Assembly: GCA_049841135.1 (NCBI GenBank)
Contig: JASGHK010000005.1
Coordinates: forward strand, 806,001 to 870,000
Direction of reading: 5' to 3'
Source: JACRCT01 sp049841135
Lineage (GTDB): Bacteria > Myxococcota > Myxococcia > Myxococcales > UBA5297
DNA: 64,000 nucleotides
The translations under genes and the position numbers were made by a program. Below are positions 27,308 through 36,343 of this stretch, in pieces (the stretch's first letter is position 1; each line of letters opens with the position of its first letter). Under the pieces are notes generated by a model that was not told the DNA's origin, did not search any database, and saw only the letters and a program-made list of their open reading frames with translations.

Positions 27308-29150
27308 TCAGGGCTTGGGGCTTCGCGCCTGCTCTTGCGCCAGCGTCCGCTCGAGTCGGGGCTCGGGGCCTGCTCGCTCCAGCGCGGCCTGCGCCAGCCA
27401 GAGCGTCCGGGCTCTCTCCTCCCCCGACAGGCCTTCGGCGAGCGCGAGCAGCGCCTCGGCTCGGACCGCGTCGCTGCCCGCGCGCTCACTGGCGGCGACG
27501 GCCTCGAGCAACGCCTGCCGCCGCGCGTCGGGATCGATCCTCAGCAGCGCCTCAACGAGCTTCGCCTCGGCGAAGAGCGCGAGCAGACCCGTCTTCTGCG
27601 CATGCTCGCGAAGCTGGACCGCCCGGTCGCGCGCCATCGGGTCGGCCGCCAGCGCGAACGGGCGCAGCGCCGCCAGCTCCCGCCGCAGGGCCTGGACCTC
27701 GCGGGCTTTGGGCGCCGGCAGGTCGGCCTCGACGCGGCGCGGGCGCTGGCAGTCGTCGGGGTTCGGCAGCGCGGCGAGAATGGTCCCGGCGTGGTCGCCG
27801 GAGCGCTCGAGCAGCTTGATCGACGAATCCAGCTGCGCGAGCGCGTCGCCCAGGCACGCCATCCGCTGGTCGAGCAGCTCGCCGGAGATCTCGCTGCGCC
27901 GGTAGGCGGTGCAGGTGTTCGCGAAGCCCTGCTCGAAGGCGAGGGCGAGCGCGTCGAGCTGCCGAAGCACCGGCTCGGCGGGCCCCGGCAGCGCCCCCGC
28001 GACCTTGCGCTGGCGCTCGCCGCGGCTCAGGCCGCCGACCGAGAACGAGCCGCCGCTGCCGGAGCCGCTCGAGAGCGGATAGACGGGGCGCGCCCAGACG
28101 CGCCCCACCTGCTCGCCCGCGCCCGAGCACGGGACCAGCCGCCGTGCTTGGAGCGCCGTGGCGAAGAGCGCGACGAGCGCGAGGCCGGCGCCGGCCAGCG
28201 CGAAGCGCCGGCGTCGCGGCGACGGGTCGAGCGCCGAGAGGAGCGCCGACATCGAGGGGTAGCGCTCGTCCGGTGACTCGGACTGGCCCTTCTTCAGCGC
28301 CGCCGCCACGCGCGAGGTGGCGGCGCTGCCCAGCGCCTCGGCCAGGCTCGCGCAGAAGCTGTACTGGTCGCTGCGGTGGTCGACCGCGCCGCCCGCCCGC
28401 TGCTCCGGGGCCATGTAGCGCGGCGTGCCCGCCGGCGTCGCGGCTCCGGCGCGGGCCGGCAGCGCCAGCCCGAAGTCGAGCACGCGGACGCGGCCCTGCT
28501 CGTCGATGAGCGCGTTCTCGGGCTTGAAGTCGCGGTGCACCAGCCCGGCGAGGTGCGCCGCCTCGAGCCCAGCGCCTGCCTGGCGATAGGCCTCGAGGAT
28601 CCGCGCGGCGAGGGGAGGCTTCGTCCGAGAGGCAGCGGAGCCGCCGACGGAGCCGGGTGCCCTGGACTCGTCGGCCAGCCAGCGCCGCAGGGTCCGCCCG
28701 CGCACCAGCTCCATGGCCACGAACAGCTCGTCGCCGGCACAGCCCACGTCGAAGACCGAGACGACGTTGGGGTGGTCAATCCGCGCCAGGCTCTGCGCCT
28801 CCGCCAAGAGCCGCTTCCGGGTCTGCTCCGACTCGTCGCCCGGCCACAGGACCTTGAGCGCCACGGCCCGGTCGAGGCTCGGGGTCGTAGGCCTTGAAGA
28901 CCGCGCCCATGCCGCCGCTGCCCAGCTCCTCCAGGAGCTGGTAGCGGCCCAGCCTCTGCGGCGAGGCGTCGGACGGCGAGGAGGGCGTGGCCTGGGACGA
29001 AGCCTCGCGGGCCAGCGCGGAGACGAGCTGGCGGCACGGAGCGCACCCGTCCAGGTGCCGCTGCACCTCCAGGCGCGCCTCGGGGTCGAGCGCGTCGCCC
29101 ACGAAGTCGAGGGCGCGCATCTCATCGAGACATTCGCGGGCGGGTTCCAT
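27308..29150 (-). CDS. Ser/Thr protein kinase with N-terminal zinc finger and C-terminal sensor (frame break at 28874-28880)
   Basis: About 613 residues. Residues 1-60 contain an anti-sigma-like zinc finger (RHLDGCAPCRQL). The kinase domain starts RYQLLEELGSGGMGAVFKAY (glycine loop), with VALKVL lysine, catalytic LVHRDFKPENALID, DFGLALP, and GTPRYMAPEQ. A membrane segment (FALAGAGLALVALFATALQA) leads to an exported or periplasmic C-terminal region of about 280 helical residues with TPR-like character. The frame changes by +1 within GAGCTC (plus-strand GAGGCTC at 28874-28880); with GAGCTC the protein reads YDPELDRAVALKVL, the usual kinase sequence. The zinc finger plus the adjacent sigma gene suggests the kinase doubles as, or derives from, an anti-sigma factor. 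Confidence 0.88.
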
Positions 29151-29174
29151 GACGGGCGGTGCGATTATAGGCGC

Positions 29175-29879
29175 ATGGTCGACGTCCCAAGCCCGCTCGG
29201 CAGCGCCCCCGGAGGCGACCTCGCGCTCGCGCGCCAAGCGCTCTCCGGCAGCCGGGAAGCGCTGGTGCAGCTCGACTCGCTTCTGCTGCGGACCGCGAGC
29301 GTGCTCTCACCGATGGGGCTCGACGCCAGCGCCCAGGACGAGGTGCGCCAGCGGCTTCGCGAGAAGCTGCTCGTGGGCCGAGCGCTCGAGCGGTTCACCG
29401 GGCGCGGCAGCCTGCAGGCGTTCCTCAAGGCCGCCGCCGCGCGCGAGGCCATCGATTGGCTGCGCGAGCAGGCGGCGCGCCACAAGGGCCCCACCGAAGA
29501 CGGCGACGCGGAGCTCGACCTCCTCGCCGACCGCACCGCGGATCCCGAGCGGCAGGTCGTGCAGGCCGAGCACCGCGCGCTCTTCAAGCAGGCGTTCACG
29601 GCGGCGGTGGCCGGGCTCTCGCCGCGCGAGCGCACGCTCCTGCGCCACCACCTGCTCGACGGCCTGACGGTCGACGCCCTCGCGCCGCTCTACCGCGTGC
29701 ACCGGGCGACCGCCGCACGCTGGGTGGCGGCGGTGCGCGAGAAGGTGCTGGAGGCGACGCAGGCCGAGCTCGCCGCGCGCTCGGGGCTGTCGGGCGAGGC
29801 GCTGCACGGGTTGCTCACCGCCATTCGCAGCCGGCTCGACCTGAGCCTCTCGCGGGTGCTGCGCGCCAGCCAGCCGTAG
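29175..29879 (+). CDS. sigma-70 family factor, gmx1-like
   Basis: A 234-residue ECF-type sigma factor of the kind expanded in Myxococcales (TIGR03001-like). Region 2 is near REKLLVGRALERFTGRGSLQ and FLKAAAAREAIDWLRE. Region 4 is LSPRERTLLRHHLLDGLTVD followed by ALAPLYRVHRATAARWV, the helix-turn-helix. The ATG at 29175 lies only 24 bases from the divergent kinase start at 29150, so the promoter of each gene must overlap the other's coding region or the transcripts are leaderless. The pairing with a zinc-finger kinase suggests the kinase controls this sigma factor. Confidence 0.85.
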   Translation: MVDVPSPLGSAPGGDLALARQALSGSREALVQLDSLLLRTASVLSPMGLDASAQDEVRQRLREKLLVGRALERFTGRGSLQAFLKAAAAREAIDWLREQAARHKGPTEDGDAELDLLADRTADPERQVVQAEHRALFKQAFTAAVAGLSPRERTLLRHHLLDGLTVDALAPLYRVHRATAARWVAAVREKVLEATQAELAARSGLSGEALHGLLTAIRSRLDLSLSRVLRASQP

Positions 29880-29939
29880 CTCGGTGCTATCGAGTCGCCG
29901 TCGATCCTCGGGAGTGACGCGGATCCCATCGAAGAGCAC

Positions 29940-29976
29940 CCCTCTCCGTTACCAAGGACCCGCAGGAACGAGGAGC
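29940..29976 (+). repeat. copy 1 of a duplicated leader sequence
   Basis: About 36 bases (starting CCCCTCTCCGTTACC and ending GCAGGAACGAGGAG) closely match 30783-30820, which carries the ribosome site of the next plus-strand gene. After this copy a 17-codon open frame (ATG at 29979) soon stops. It looks like the remains of a duplicated gene start, or a conserved regulatory leader. Confidence 0.5.
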
Positions 29977-30044
29977 GATGCGCGACGTGGCCGAGTGGGA
30001 CGCGGATTCGGCGGCGCGAGCTGGGAGCTGATGGGAAAGCCCAA

Positions 30045-30677
30045 CTACTGGGGCAGCGCGTACCTCTGCCGCAGCACGTCGACTCCCTCGCCCTGGAGCT
30101 CGCCCAGGATGGCTGCTCGCCCCGTGACCGCCAGGATGAGCAGGTCGGTCGTGCCGCGCAGGGTGGGGCCCTCGCCGTGCGACCAGCTCAGGTCGGTGGC
30201 CTCGTAGCGCAGTCCGTCGCGCCAGGCTGTCTTGAGGTAGGGGCGCGCCGGGGTCTTGAAGAGCATGTCCAGCACCGGGCGCAGCCGATCCTCGCCGAGC
30301 TTGTGCTCGATCTTCAGCGGTTTGCAGAGATCAAGTCCGTGCACCACCTGCTCGGTCAGCAGGTGCTCCACGCTGCCGCCAGGAGGCATCTTCCGGCTGT
30401 CGGCGAACTTGCGCAGGGTCGCGACCAGCTCCGGGACCGGGTGCTTCGCCCGCTCCCAGGTCATCTTGTCCACCGTCCCCATCAGGCTGCGCGTGGTCAG
30501 GAACGTCCACAGCATCTTGGGGACCGACAGGTCCAGGGTGAGCGCCAGGTGTCCGGCGACGTCGCGCACCGTCCAGGTCGGCACCAGGCTGGGGGTCTGG
30601 AGCTGAGCGTCGGTCAGCTTCTCGATCACGTCCGCGAGCGCCCGGCGCTCGGCCGCCACCATCTCGAAGAGGTCCAT
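30045..30677 (-). CDS. DinB/maleylpyruvate isomerase-fold protein (TIGR03083-like)
   Basis: A 210-residue soluble protein. The N-terminus (MDLFEMVAAERRALADVIEK, LVPTWTVRDVAGHLALTLDL) has the four-helix DinB-like layout of the mycothiol-dependent maleylpyruvate isomerase family, including the conserved TVRDVAGHL helix and a later HLLTEQVVHGLDLCK whose His could be a metal ligand. The substrate is unknown; many members are thiol-dependent transferases or just uncharacterised. No ribosome site is obvious before the ATG at 30677. Confidence 0.7.
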   Translation of the reverse strand: MDLFEMVAAERRALADVIEKLTDAQLQTPSLVPTWTVRDVAGHLALTLDLSVPKMLWTFLTTRSLMGTVDKMTWERAKHPVPELVATLRKFADSRKMPPGGSVEHLLTEQVVHGLDLCKPLKIEHKLGEDRLRPVLDMLFKTPARPYLKTAWRDGLRYEATDLSWSHGEGPTLRGTTDLLILAVTGRAAILGELQGEGVDVLRQRYALPQ

Positions 30678-30782
30678 GAAGGCGAAGACTACTCCGGCTC
30701 GAGCGCTCCTCGAACGCCTTCTGTGCCTTCGGCAATAGCCCCGCCATTGCGACCACTTGCGCGATTGGGTGCGACAGGATCG

Positions 30783-30820
30783 ACCCCTCTCCGTTCCCCA
30801 GGCAACCCGCAGGAACGAGG
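30783..30820 (+). promoter_or_regulatory. copy 2 of the duplicated leader, with ribosome site
   Basis: CCCCTCTCCGTTCCCCAGG through GCAGGAACGAGGAG repeats the sequence at 29940-29976 with only a few changes. GAGGAGG at its end serves as the ribosome site of the gene at 30830. Conservation of about 36 bases upstream of the start suggests an untranslated regulatory leader or a recent duplication. Confidence 0.45.
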
Positions 30821-30829
30821 AGGTCTTCG

Positions 30830-31415
30830 ATGAAGACGATCGCGATGCTGAAGCTGCTGTCGCTGGTGCTGGCAGGCAGCCTGTCGATGGACGCCGTCTC
30901 CTTCTGGCGCGACGGAGGCAAGGTCGTCGGCGAGCTCGGCGTCACCGTTCCGCAAGGCTGGCAAGTGCAGTTCGACCGCACGCGGTTCGCGAAGAAGGAC
31001 CTCGGCGCGGGGCTTTGGCATCCGGGCGAGGTGCTCGAGCTTCCGGCTCGAGCAGGTGGTGCCGGGTGAAGGTGCGCGGATCCGCGTCCACCACTTCGCG
31101 GCGAGCGAGCCGAACCAGGGGCAGGCCTTCCTCGAGCGCGTGGGCCGGCGGTTCCCGGTCACGAAGCCAGTACCGATCATCAAGGCGGGGCTGGCCGGTG
31201 AGCGCCGCGACTGGCGTGGCACCTGGCGCGAGGCGCTGGGGCCAAGCGTCTCCTTCGGCGAGCAGGTGATCGAGAAGGCGCGAGCCGTCGTGGTCACGCT
31301 CAAAGGCGCGGATGGAGCGGACTATGCCTTCGAGCTGCTGGGCGCAGAGGACGAGGTGCAACGCCTGCTCCCGCAGTTCGACGCGCTGCTCGACGGCCTG
31401 AGGAACCTACGGTGA
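30830..31415 (+). CDS. exported hypothetical protein (frame break at 31037-31043)
   Basis: About 194 residues. The N-terminus (Lys-Thr-Ile, then a hydrophobic Leu-rich stretch) is a signal peptide. The rest is a mixed alpha/beta protein (VVGELGVTVPQGWQVQF; ARIRVHHFAASEPNQGQAF; GADYAFELLGAEDEV) resembling small domains of lipid- or stress-linked proteins, but I recognise no family. The first 70 codons and the last 125 are in different frames, joined by a +1 change at GAGCTTC (31037-31043); with GAGCTC it reads GEVLELRLEQVVPGEGARI. GAGGAGG precedes the ATG by seven bases. Its TGA overlaps the GTG start of the next gene, so translation is probably coupled. Confidence 0.7.
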
Positions 31416-32311
31416 AGCGCATGCTCTACGTCCTCACGTCAGCCGCGGTGATCGTCCTCGTGCTCGGCTTCTCGGCCCATCTGGCCAGCGGTTGTGCGAC
31501 GGTGCCTCTCCTGCCGGCCGCGGCCGATGCGCCGCGGCTGGTGGTGCTCACCTACAACGTCAACTTCGGCCTCGAGGGCGACGAGGCGGCGCTCGAGGCC
31601 ATCGCCGCCGCCGACGCCGACCTGGTGCTGCTCCAGGAGACGACGCCCGTCTGGTCGCAGGTGCTGCGCGAGCGGCTGGGGGCGCTCTATCCGCACATCG
31701 CCGAGGTGCAGCGACCGGCAGCCGGTGGGCAGATGGTCCTCGCCAAGCAGCCCTTCGAGGTCCGAGAGACCATCCCCAGCCCGGTGAAGTGGTTCCCGGC
31801 GCTGCGGCTGGTGGCGCAGACCGCGCTGGGCCCGGTGCAGGTGCTCAACCTCCATCTGCACCCGCCGGTGTCGCCGAGCGGGAGCTGGGTCTCGGGCTAC
31901 TTCACGACCGGACCGGTGCGACGCGAGGAGGTCCAGGCGTTCACGCGCGGGCTGGAGCCCGGACTTCCGACGATCCTCGCGGGCGACTTCAACGAAGAGG
32001 CGCGCGGCGACGCCATCGCGTTCCTCAAGGAGGGCGGCGCGCGGGATGCGGTGAGCGATCACCTGGGGAGCGCACCGACGTGGCGCTGGCCGGTGGGCGC
32101 CCTCACACTTCGCTTCCAGCTCGACCACGTCCTGTACCAGGGCGGTTTGCGGCCGGTGGACGTCCAGGTGCTGGAGCGAGGGCACTCGGACCACCTGCCG
32201 GTGAAGGTGACCTTCGTGAGAGACGAGTCACCCTTCGCAGCGGCTGGTTCTGCGGCGCGCCTGATCTCCCCGAAATGCTCGAGCCTCCGACGCTCAGGGT
32301 CGCGAGGGTGA
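31412..32311 (+). CDS. endonuclease/exonuclease/phosphatase-fold membrane or exported protein
   Basis: A 299-residue protein with an N-terminal hydrophobic segment (MLYVLTSAAVIVLVLGFSAH) ending near LASGC, possibly a lipoprotein. The catalytic domain has the EEP-superfamily blocks: LTYNVNFG, DLVLLQETTPVW with the metal-binding Glu, LPTILAGDFNEEARGDA, and RGHSDHLPVKVTF with the catalytic Asp-His. It could be a phosphodiesterase, nuclease or lipid phosphatase. The GTG at 31412 overlaps the preceding stop (GTGA); ATG at 31421 is an alternative start. Confidence 0.85.
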   Translation: MKRMLYVLTSAAVIVLVLGFSAHLASGCATVPLLPAAADAPRLVVLTYNVNFGLEGDEAALEAIAAADADLVLLQETTPVWSQVLRERLGALYPHIAEVQRPAAGGQMVLAKQPFEVRETIPSPVKWFPALRLVAQTALGPVQVLNLHLHPPVSPSGSWVSGYFTTGPVRREEVQAFTRGLEPGLPTILAGDFNEEARGDAIAFLKEGGARDAVSDHLGSAPTWRWPVGALTLRFQLDHVLYQGGLRPVDVQVLERGHSDHLPVKVTFVRDESPFAAAGSAARLISPKCSSLRRSGSRG

Positions 32312-32411
32312 CCCGAGCGTGGAAGCCCGGCACTCGCCACACGCCGCTGGTCCAGACTCGCTGGGCGCACTACCCTGCCAGGCACACGATGCTCGCTGCA
32401 GCGGAGTCAGC

Positions 32412-33822
32412 ATGTCTCGGACCATCGCCTCGGCAATCACCCTCTGGGCCGCGCTGGTGTTGGGCGCCTGCTCCACTCCTTCCGGCGGCGAGGAGCCGGA
32501 CGCCAGCAGACCCGACGCCAGCGTCGAGATCTGCGACAACGGCAAGGACGACGACGGCGACAAGAAGGCCGACTGCGCCGACCCCGAGTGCTCGAGTGAA
32601 CCGGCGTGCCTCGGCCCCGAGATCTGCGGCAACGGCGAGGACGACGACCGCAACGGCAAGACCGACTGCGAGGACGAGACCTGCGCCTCCACCTCCGGCT
32701 GCATCGTCCTCCACGAGATTCTGCGGCAACGACCTGGACGACGACAACAACGGCCTGACCGACTGCCTCGACTCGACCTGCGCCTCCACCTCCGAATGCC
32801 GGAACACGGAGTTCCTCTGCGGCGACGGCCTCGACAACGACGGCGACACCTTCACCGACTGCAAGGACGCCGACTGCTTCGGCGACGCGGCGTGCGCGCC
32901 GAAGACCGAGACCGACTGCGCGGACGGGCTGGACGGCGACGAGGACACGTTCGTCGACTGCGCCGACCCCGACTGCGTCGCCGACCCCCACTGCCTCTCC
33001 GAGATCTGCCACAACGGGCTCGACGACGACGGCAACGGGCAGACCGACTGCGACGACACCGTCTGCACCACCGACCCGGGCTGCGCCGACCCGGAGATCT
33101 GCGACGACGGCAGGGACAACGACGGCGACAAGAAGATCGACTGCTTCGACCCGGACTGCTTCAGCGACGCCACCTGCCAGGCTTCCAAGGAGACGGACTG
33201 CGTCAACGGCGCCGACGACGACGGCGACCAGCTCGTCGACTGCCAGGACCCGGACTGCGTCGCCAACCTCGTCTGCACGCCCGAGCCCAATTGCGCCAAC
33301 GGCGTCGACGACGAGGGCGACGGCCTGACCGACTGCGGCGACCTCGACTGCAACGGCAAGAGCTGCGGCACGGGCTGCGCCTGCCAGAACCAGGGCCAGT
33401 TCGAGACCTACTGCGGCGACCGCGTGGACAACGACCACGACTCCAAGACCGACTGCGCCGACCCCGACTGCGCCGGCCAGACCTGCGGCACCGGCTGCAC
33501 CTGCTCGAACTCCGCCGCCGTCGAGACCAGCTGCATGGACGGCAAGGACAACGACTACGACACGAAATTCGACTGCGCCGACCCCGACTGCGCCGCGGCC
33601 CTGGCCTGCAGCATGGAGACGGCGTGCTTCGACGGCAGCGACAACGACGGCGACGGCAAGACCGACTGCGCCGACACCGCCGACTGCAACGGCATGCACA
33701 ACCCGACGGATGGCGGCTGCTACTGCTGGGGCGGGAAGAAGTCGGAGTACAACTGCACCGACGGCAAGGACAACGACGGCGACGGCGCGACCGACTGCAG
33801 CGACCCCGACTGCGGCTGCTGA
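32412..33822 (+). CDS. Asp/Cys-repeat lipoprotein (frame break at 32716-32722)
   Basis: About 469 residues with lipobox Leu-Gly-Ala-Cys. The mature protein is made almost entirely of about fifteen copies of a 25-35 residue unit such as EICDNGKDDDGDKKADCADP and CTDGKDNDGDGATDCSDPDC. Each unit has a D-x-D-x-D-G calcium-type loop and two Cys, resembling thrombospondin type 3 or MopE-like repeats. The third unit starts in one frame and continues in the next; with GAGATC in place of GAGATTC at 32716-32722 it reads EICGNDLDDDNNGLTDC, exactly matching its neighbours. It is probably a surface calcium- or metal-binding adhesin. Confidence 0.85.
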
Positions 33823-33823
33823 G

Positions 33824-33850
33824 CCGACACCCCGAGCTTGTCGAGGGGCC
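33824..33850. repeat. REP-like repeat, copy 1
   Basis: This 27-base sequence (core CCCGAGCTTGTCGAGGGGCC) recurs almost exactly at 33890-33916. It resembles the widespread CCTGAGCTTGTCGAAGG family of imperfect palindromes found between genes in many bacteria. It starts directly after the stop of the Asp/Cys-repeat gene. Confidence 0.6.
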
Positions 33851-33889
33851 AGAGATCAATCGGTCCGTCCTTCACCGCGAGCTCGTCCA

Positions 33890-33916
33890 CCGACATCCCG
33901 AGCCTGTCGAGGGGCC
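33890..33916. repeat. REP-like repeat, copy 2
   Basis: Direct repeat of 33824-33850 with two base changes (core CCCGAGCCTGTCGAGGGGCC). It sits just after the stop of the convergent DUF3634 gene (33923), so the pair separates two convergent genes and may act as a bidirectional transcript end. Confidence 0.6.
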
Positions 33917-33922
33917 GAACGC

Positions 33923-34312
33923 CTACTGCTCCAGCGTCCGGTCGAGCAGCCACGCGAGCCACGCGATCCCCAGGATCTGGCCGACGCTCCGCCCGCTGAC
34001 AGGCGGTGCGGCCACGAGGTTCGAGATCGGGTGGACGGAGAAGACGTTGCGCAGGCGCTGCGCGCGGAACTCGTCGATGCCGGTCGTGACCAGGCGCGCG
34101 CGGTTCTGGTCCTTGACGGCGCGGATACGGCCGAACCTCACCGCTGGCTCCCGCCCGACCACGTCCTTGATGTCGTTCATCAGCGACGCCGGCAACCGGC
34201 CGCGGACCAGGAGCGCCTTGCCCCCGCGCACCGAGACCAGGAACAGCTCACGGCGGCGCTCGTAGTAGAGCCAGGCGATGACTGCACCGACGAGGATCAG
34301 GGCGAGGAGCAT
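33923..34312 (-). CDS. DUF3634-like membrane protein
   Basis: A small 129-residue protein. An N-terminal membrane helix (LLALILVGAVIAWLYYERR) is followed by a domain with FLVSVRGGKALLVRGRLPAS and LMNDIKDVVGREPAVRFGRI, matching the DUF3634 layout. It ends with a second hydrophobic stretch (VGQILGIAWLAWLLDRTLEQ). The function of the family is unknown; it is probably an inner-membrane protein with a cytosolic or periplasmic small domain. Confidence 0.7.
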   Translation of the reverse strand: MLLALILVGAVIAWLYYERRRELFLVSVRGGKALLVRGRLPASLMNDIKDVVGREPAVRFGRIRAVKDQNRARLVTTGIDEFRAQRLRNVFSVHPISNLVAAPPVSGRSVGQILGIAWLAWLLDRTLEQ

Positions 34313-34511
34313 GGTGGCCGGATGCTAGAGCGATCCGCCGGCGGCTGGCCACTCCGCCTGCTACGCCGGCCCTGGGCCGGCTTGGCAGTTCAGTCACTTG
34401 GATCGAGGCTACGATCGCCAGGCCTTCGGGATCGTACGGCAGGCGCGGCGGCCCGCCGCTTCGGGCTGCTCGAACTGGAACACGGCGGATGTGACTCTGC
34501 GCTACTGACGT

Positions 34512-34826
34512 CTATGCGCCATAGCCGGGTAGCCACGGCTCTTGGTCGATCCGATCGAATCGGCCTTCGGCGAGCAGCTTCCAGAGTTCGAGGACCCTTG
34601 CAGGCGGCACGTCTTTCATGTGGCGCGGTGGGCCATCATCCTCGACGTTCTCCCAGACAAGAAGGCCAGAGCGAAAAGCGGAAAGGCCCCAGCCAGTCTC
34701 GCTACGGATCCACACATCTGGGTGCTCGTCATCCGCGTCCGCGAGACTGTCGAGCAGTTTGGGGAACTCGGAAGTAGGAAGGTTCTTGACCTCGTGGCCG
34801 TGCCAAGTCATCGCGAAGTAGTTCAC
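34512..34826 (-). CDS. small hypothetical protein
   Basis: A soluble acidic protein of 104 residues starting at a GTG (34826) or at an internal ATG (34811). It is rich in Trp (TWHGHEVKNLPTSEFPKLLD, HPDVWIRSETGWGL, LELWKLLAEGRFDR). Composition and size recall immunity-type or phage-associated proteins, but nothing nearby supports that. The G+C content around it is lower than in neighbouring genes, hinting at transfer. I do not recognise a family. Confidence 0.55.
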   Translation of the reverse strand: MNYFAMTWHGHEVKNLPTSEFPKLLDSLADADDEHPDVWIRSETGWGLSAFRSGLLVWENVEDDGPPRHMKDVPPARVLELWKLLAEGRFDRIDQEPWLPGYGA

Positions 34827-35149
34827 GAAGCTCGCTCCCAGTGAGGGCCCAGTCTATTGGTCCTCAAGGAGCTGGTGTGGAGAACACAGCTCGCGCGTCA
34901 ACTGAGGAGCACGACTCGCCGGCGCCGCGTCCCGGCCCAGCACCACGTCGCAGGGTGTCTGAACCTCAGCTAGGTGAGTGTTGGCGACGACTACGAAGTT
35001 GGACTCGCCCCGGGAGGGAAGCGGCTTGCTGCCCGCTCGATTCAGGTTTCCCTCGCAGGCGCGACCGCGGACCAGGTCCTCGGAACAGCAACGATGCTTC
35101 GCGTCTGACCGACCGCGCGCCGCCGGGCACGCGCTGCCCCAGACGGCCA
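34827..35149. other. intergenic region, no supported gene
   Basis: There are 323 bases between two minus-strand genes. A minus-strand open frame crosses it, but without a ribosome site or recognisable motif. Base composition is closer to 60% GC than the surrounding coding DNA, so it may be degraded or acquired sequence. I see no repeat or RNA gene here. Confidence 0.4.
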
Positions 35150-36244
35150 CTACCGGCGCTCGTGCACCCAGACCCAATCGGTGGGGCCGCAGGCCGAGAG
35201 GATTTGTGGGTCGTCGAAGCGCTTGATGGTGGCCAGTTCCGTGCGCGCCAGCCGCGAGGTCCAGTCGGCGAGCGCGGCGTCGAGCGGGCCGCCCTCATCG
35301 GTCTCCACGGTGCGCAGGACCACCGTCATTGCCGCGCGGGCCGGCCTCTCGGCCAGGTAGGGCGAGGTGAAGCCGCCGCCCATGGGGCTCTCCTCGACGT
35401 CGAAGGCCCCGAACTTGAGCGCGAAGGAGTAGGTGCCTTCGAACTCCCGTGCGTCGGCGTCCCGGACCTTGGCGATTTCCCGGTCGAAGGCGAGGCACAG
35501 CCTGCGGGCAAGCTCGTCGAGCGCGGGGCCCTCGCCCGGCTGCATCAGGTGAACGGACACGCGGGAGGTTCGGACGTCGACGCTGCTGCCCTCACGGCGC
35601 ACCTCGGGCGCGGCACCGACGCCGGGCACGCGCGTCCTGGCCGAGGGCCGACGCAGCACGCGCCGCGTCGGCTTCACCGCGGCCTCGGCCAGCGCCGCCA
35701 GCGCGCGAAGCCCGTCCTTTCCCGGGTCGCGGGCCAGCGAGACGCGCACCTCCTTCGATCCGTCCAGTTCGGCGAAGGGGATGGCGAAGATGAAGGCGTG
35801 CTCAGGCAGCGCGGGCGCCGGCTGCGATTCCTGGGGCCGTGCGCGCAGCAACTGGCGCGCGAAGGGCGAGTAGTCACAGCGCGCGAGGTCGCGCTCGACG
35901 GGATCGGCGAGGTCCGTCCACACCACGCGATCGGCCACCGGCGCGTCGAAGGGCAGCACCGCGCCGCGGACCACCGCGGGCAGCCGTGCGAGGCCCGCCT
36001 CCAGCTCCTTCACCATCGCCTGCGCGGCCGGCAGCAGACGCTCGCGCTCGCTCGTGAGGTGGGCGTGCGCGTCCTCCTGCGAGGCGAAGTGGATGGAGGG
36101 CCCGGACTCGATACGAACCGTGAAGTGCGCCGAGGGGTGCTCCAGGCTTGCGGGGCCGCTCACGTGGGCCTCCCGGGGGTAGAGGATCGCGAGCGCGAAG
36201 GTCAGCAGCGCCCAGGGGCGCCGGCTTGGAGGCTTGGTCTTCAC
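35150..36244 (-). CDS. exported hypothetical protein
   Basis: A 364-residue protein read from a GTG at 36244 that gives a short basic start (Lys-Thr-Lys) and a hydrophobic leader (WALLTFALAILYPREAHVSG). The open frame extends further upstream to 36310, but that adds an unlikely leader. The mature part is mixed alpha/beta, with HFTVRIESGPSIHFASQEDA, PEHAFIFAIPFAELDGSKEV and FEGTYSFALKFGAFDVEESP. No family is recognised. Likely periplasmic. Confidence 0.6.
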   Translation of the reverse strand: MKTKPPSRRPWALLTFALAILYPREAHVSGPASLEHPSAHFTVRIESGPSIHFASQEDAHAHLTSERERLLPAAQAMVKELEAGLARLPAVVRGAVLPFDAPVADRVVWTDLADPVERDLARCDYSPFARQLLRARPQESQPAPALPEHAFIFAIPFAELDGSKEVRVSLARDPGKDGLRALAALAEAAVKPTRRVLRRPSARTRVPGVGAAPEVRREGSSVDVRTSRVSVHLMQPGEGPALDELARRLCLAFDREIAKVRDADAREFEGTYSFALKFGAFDVEESPMGGGFTSPYLAERPARAAMTVVLRTVETDEGGPLDAALADWTSRLARTELATIKRFDDPQILSACGPTDWVWVHERR

Positions 36245-36343
36245 GACTCGTCTCGAGCGCCGCTCACGGTCGAAGGAGTGGCCCCAGGATACCGCCACTC
36301 CCTGGAGCACCGAGCCGTGCGGCCATCGAGGCCCGCGCCGTCC

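Noticed and set aside
27308..29125. Kinase annotated from a start inside the kinase domain
   Set aside because: That start would give an Arg/Ala-rich nonsense N-terminus; the true N-terminus with zinc finger and glycine loop lies in the adjacent frame.
34854..35177. Minus-strand open frame of 107 codons
   Set aside because: No ribosome site, no recognised motif, and it overlaps the end of the gene at 35150; left as unsupported.
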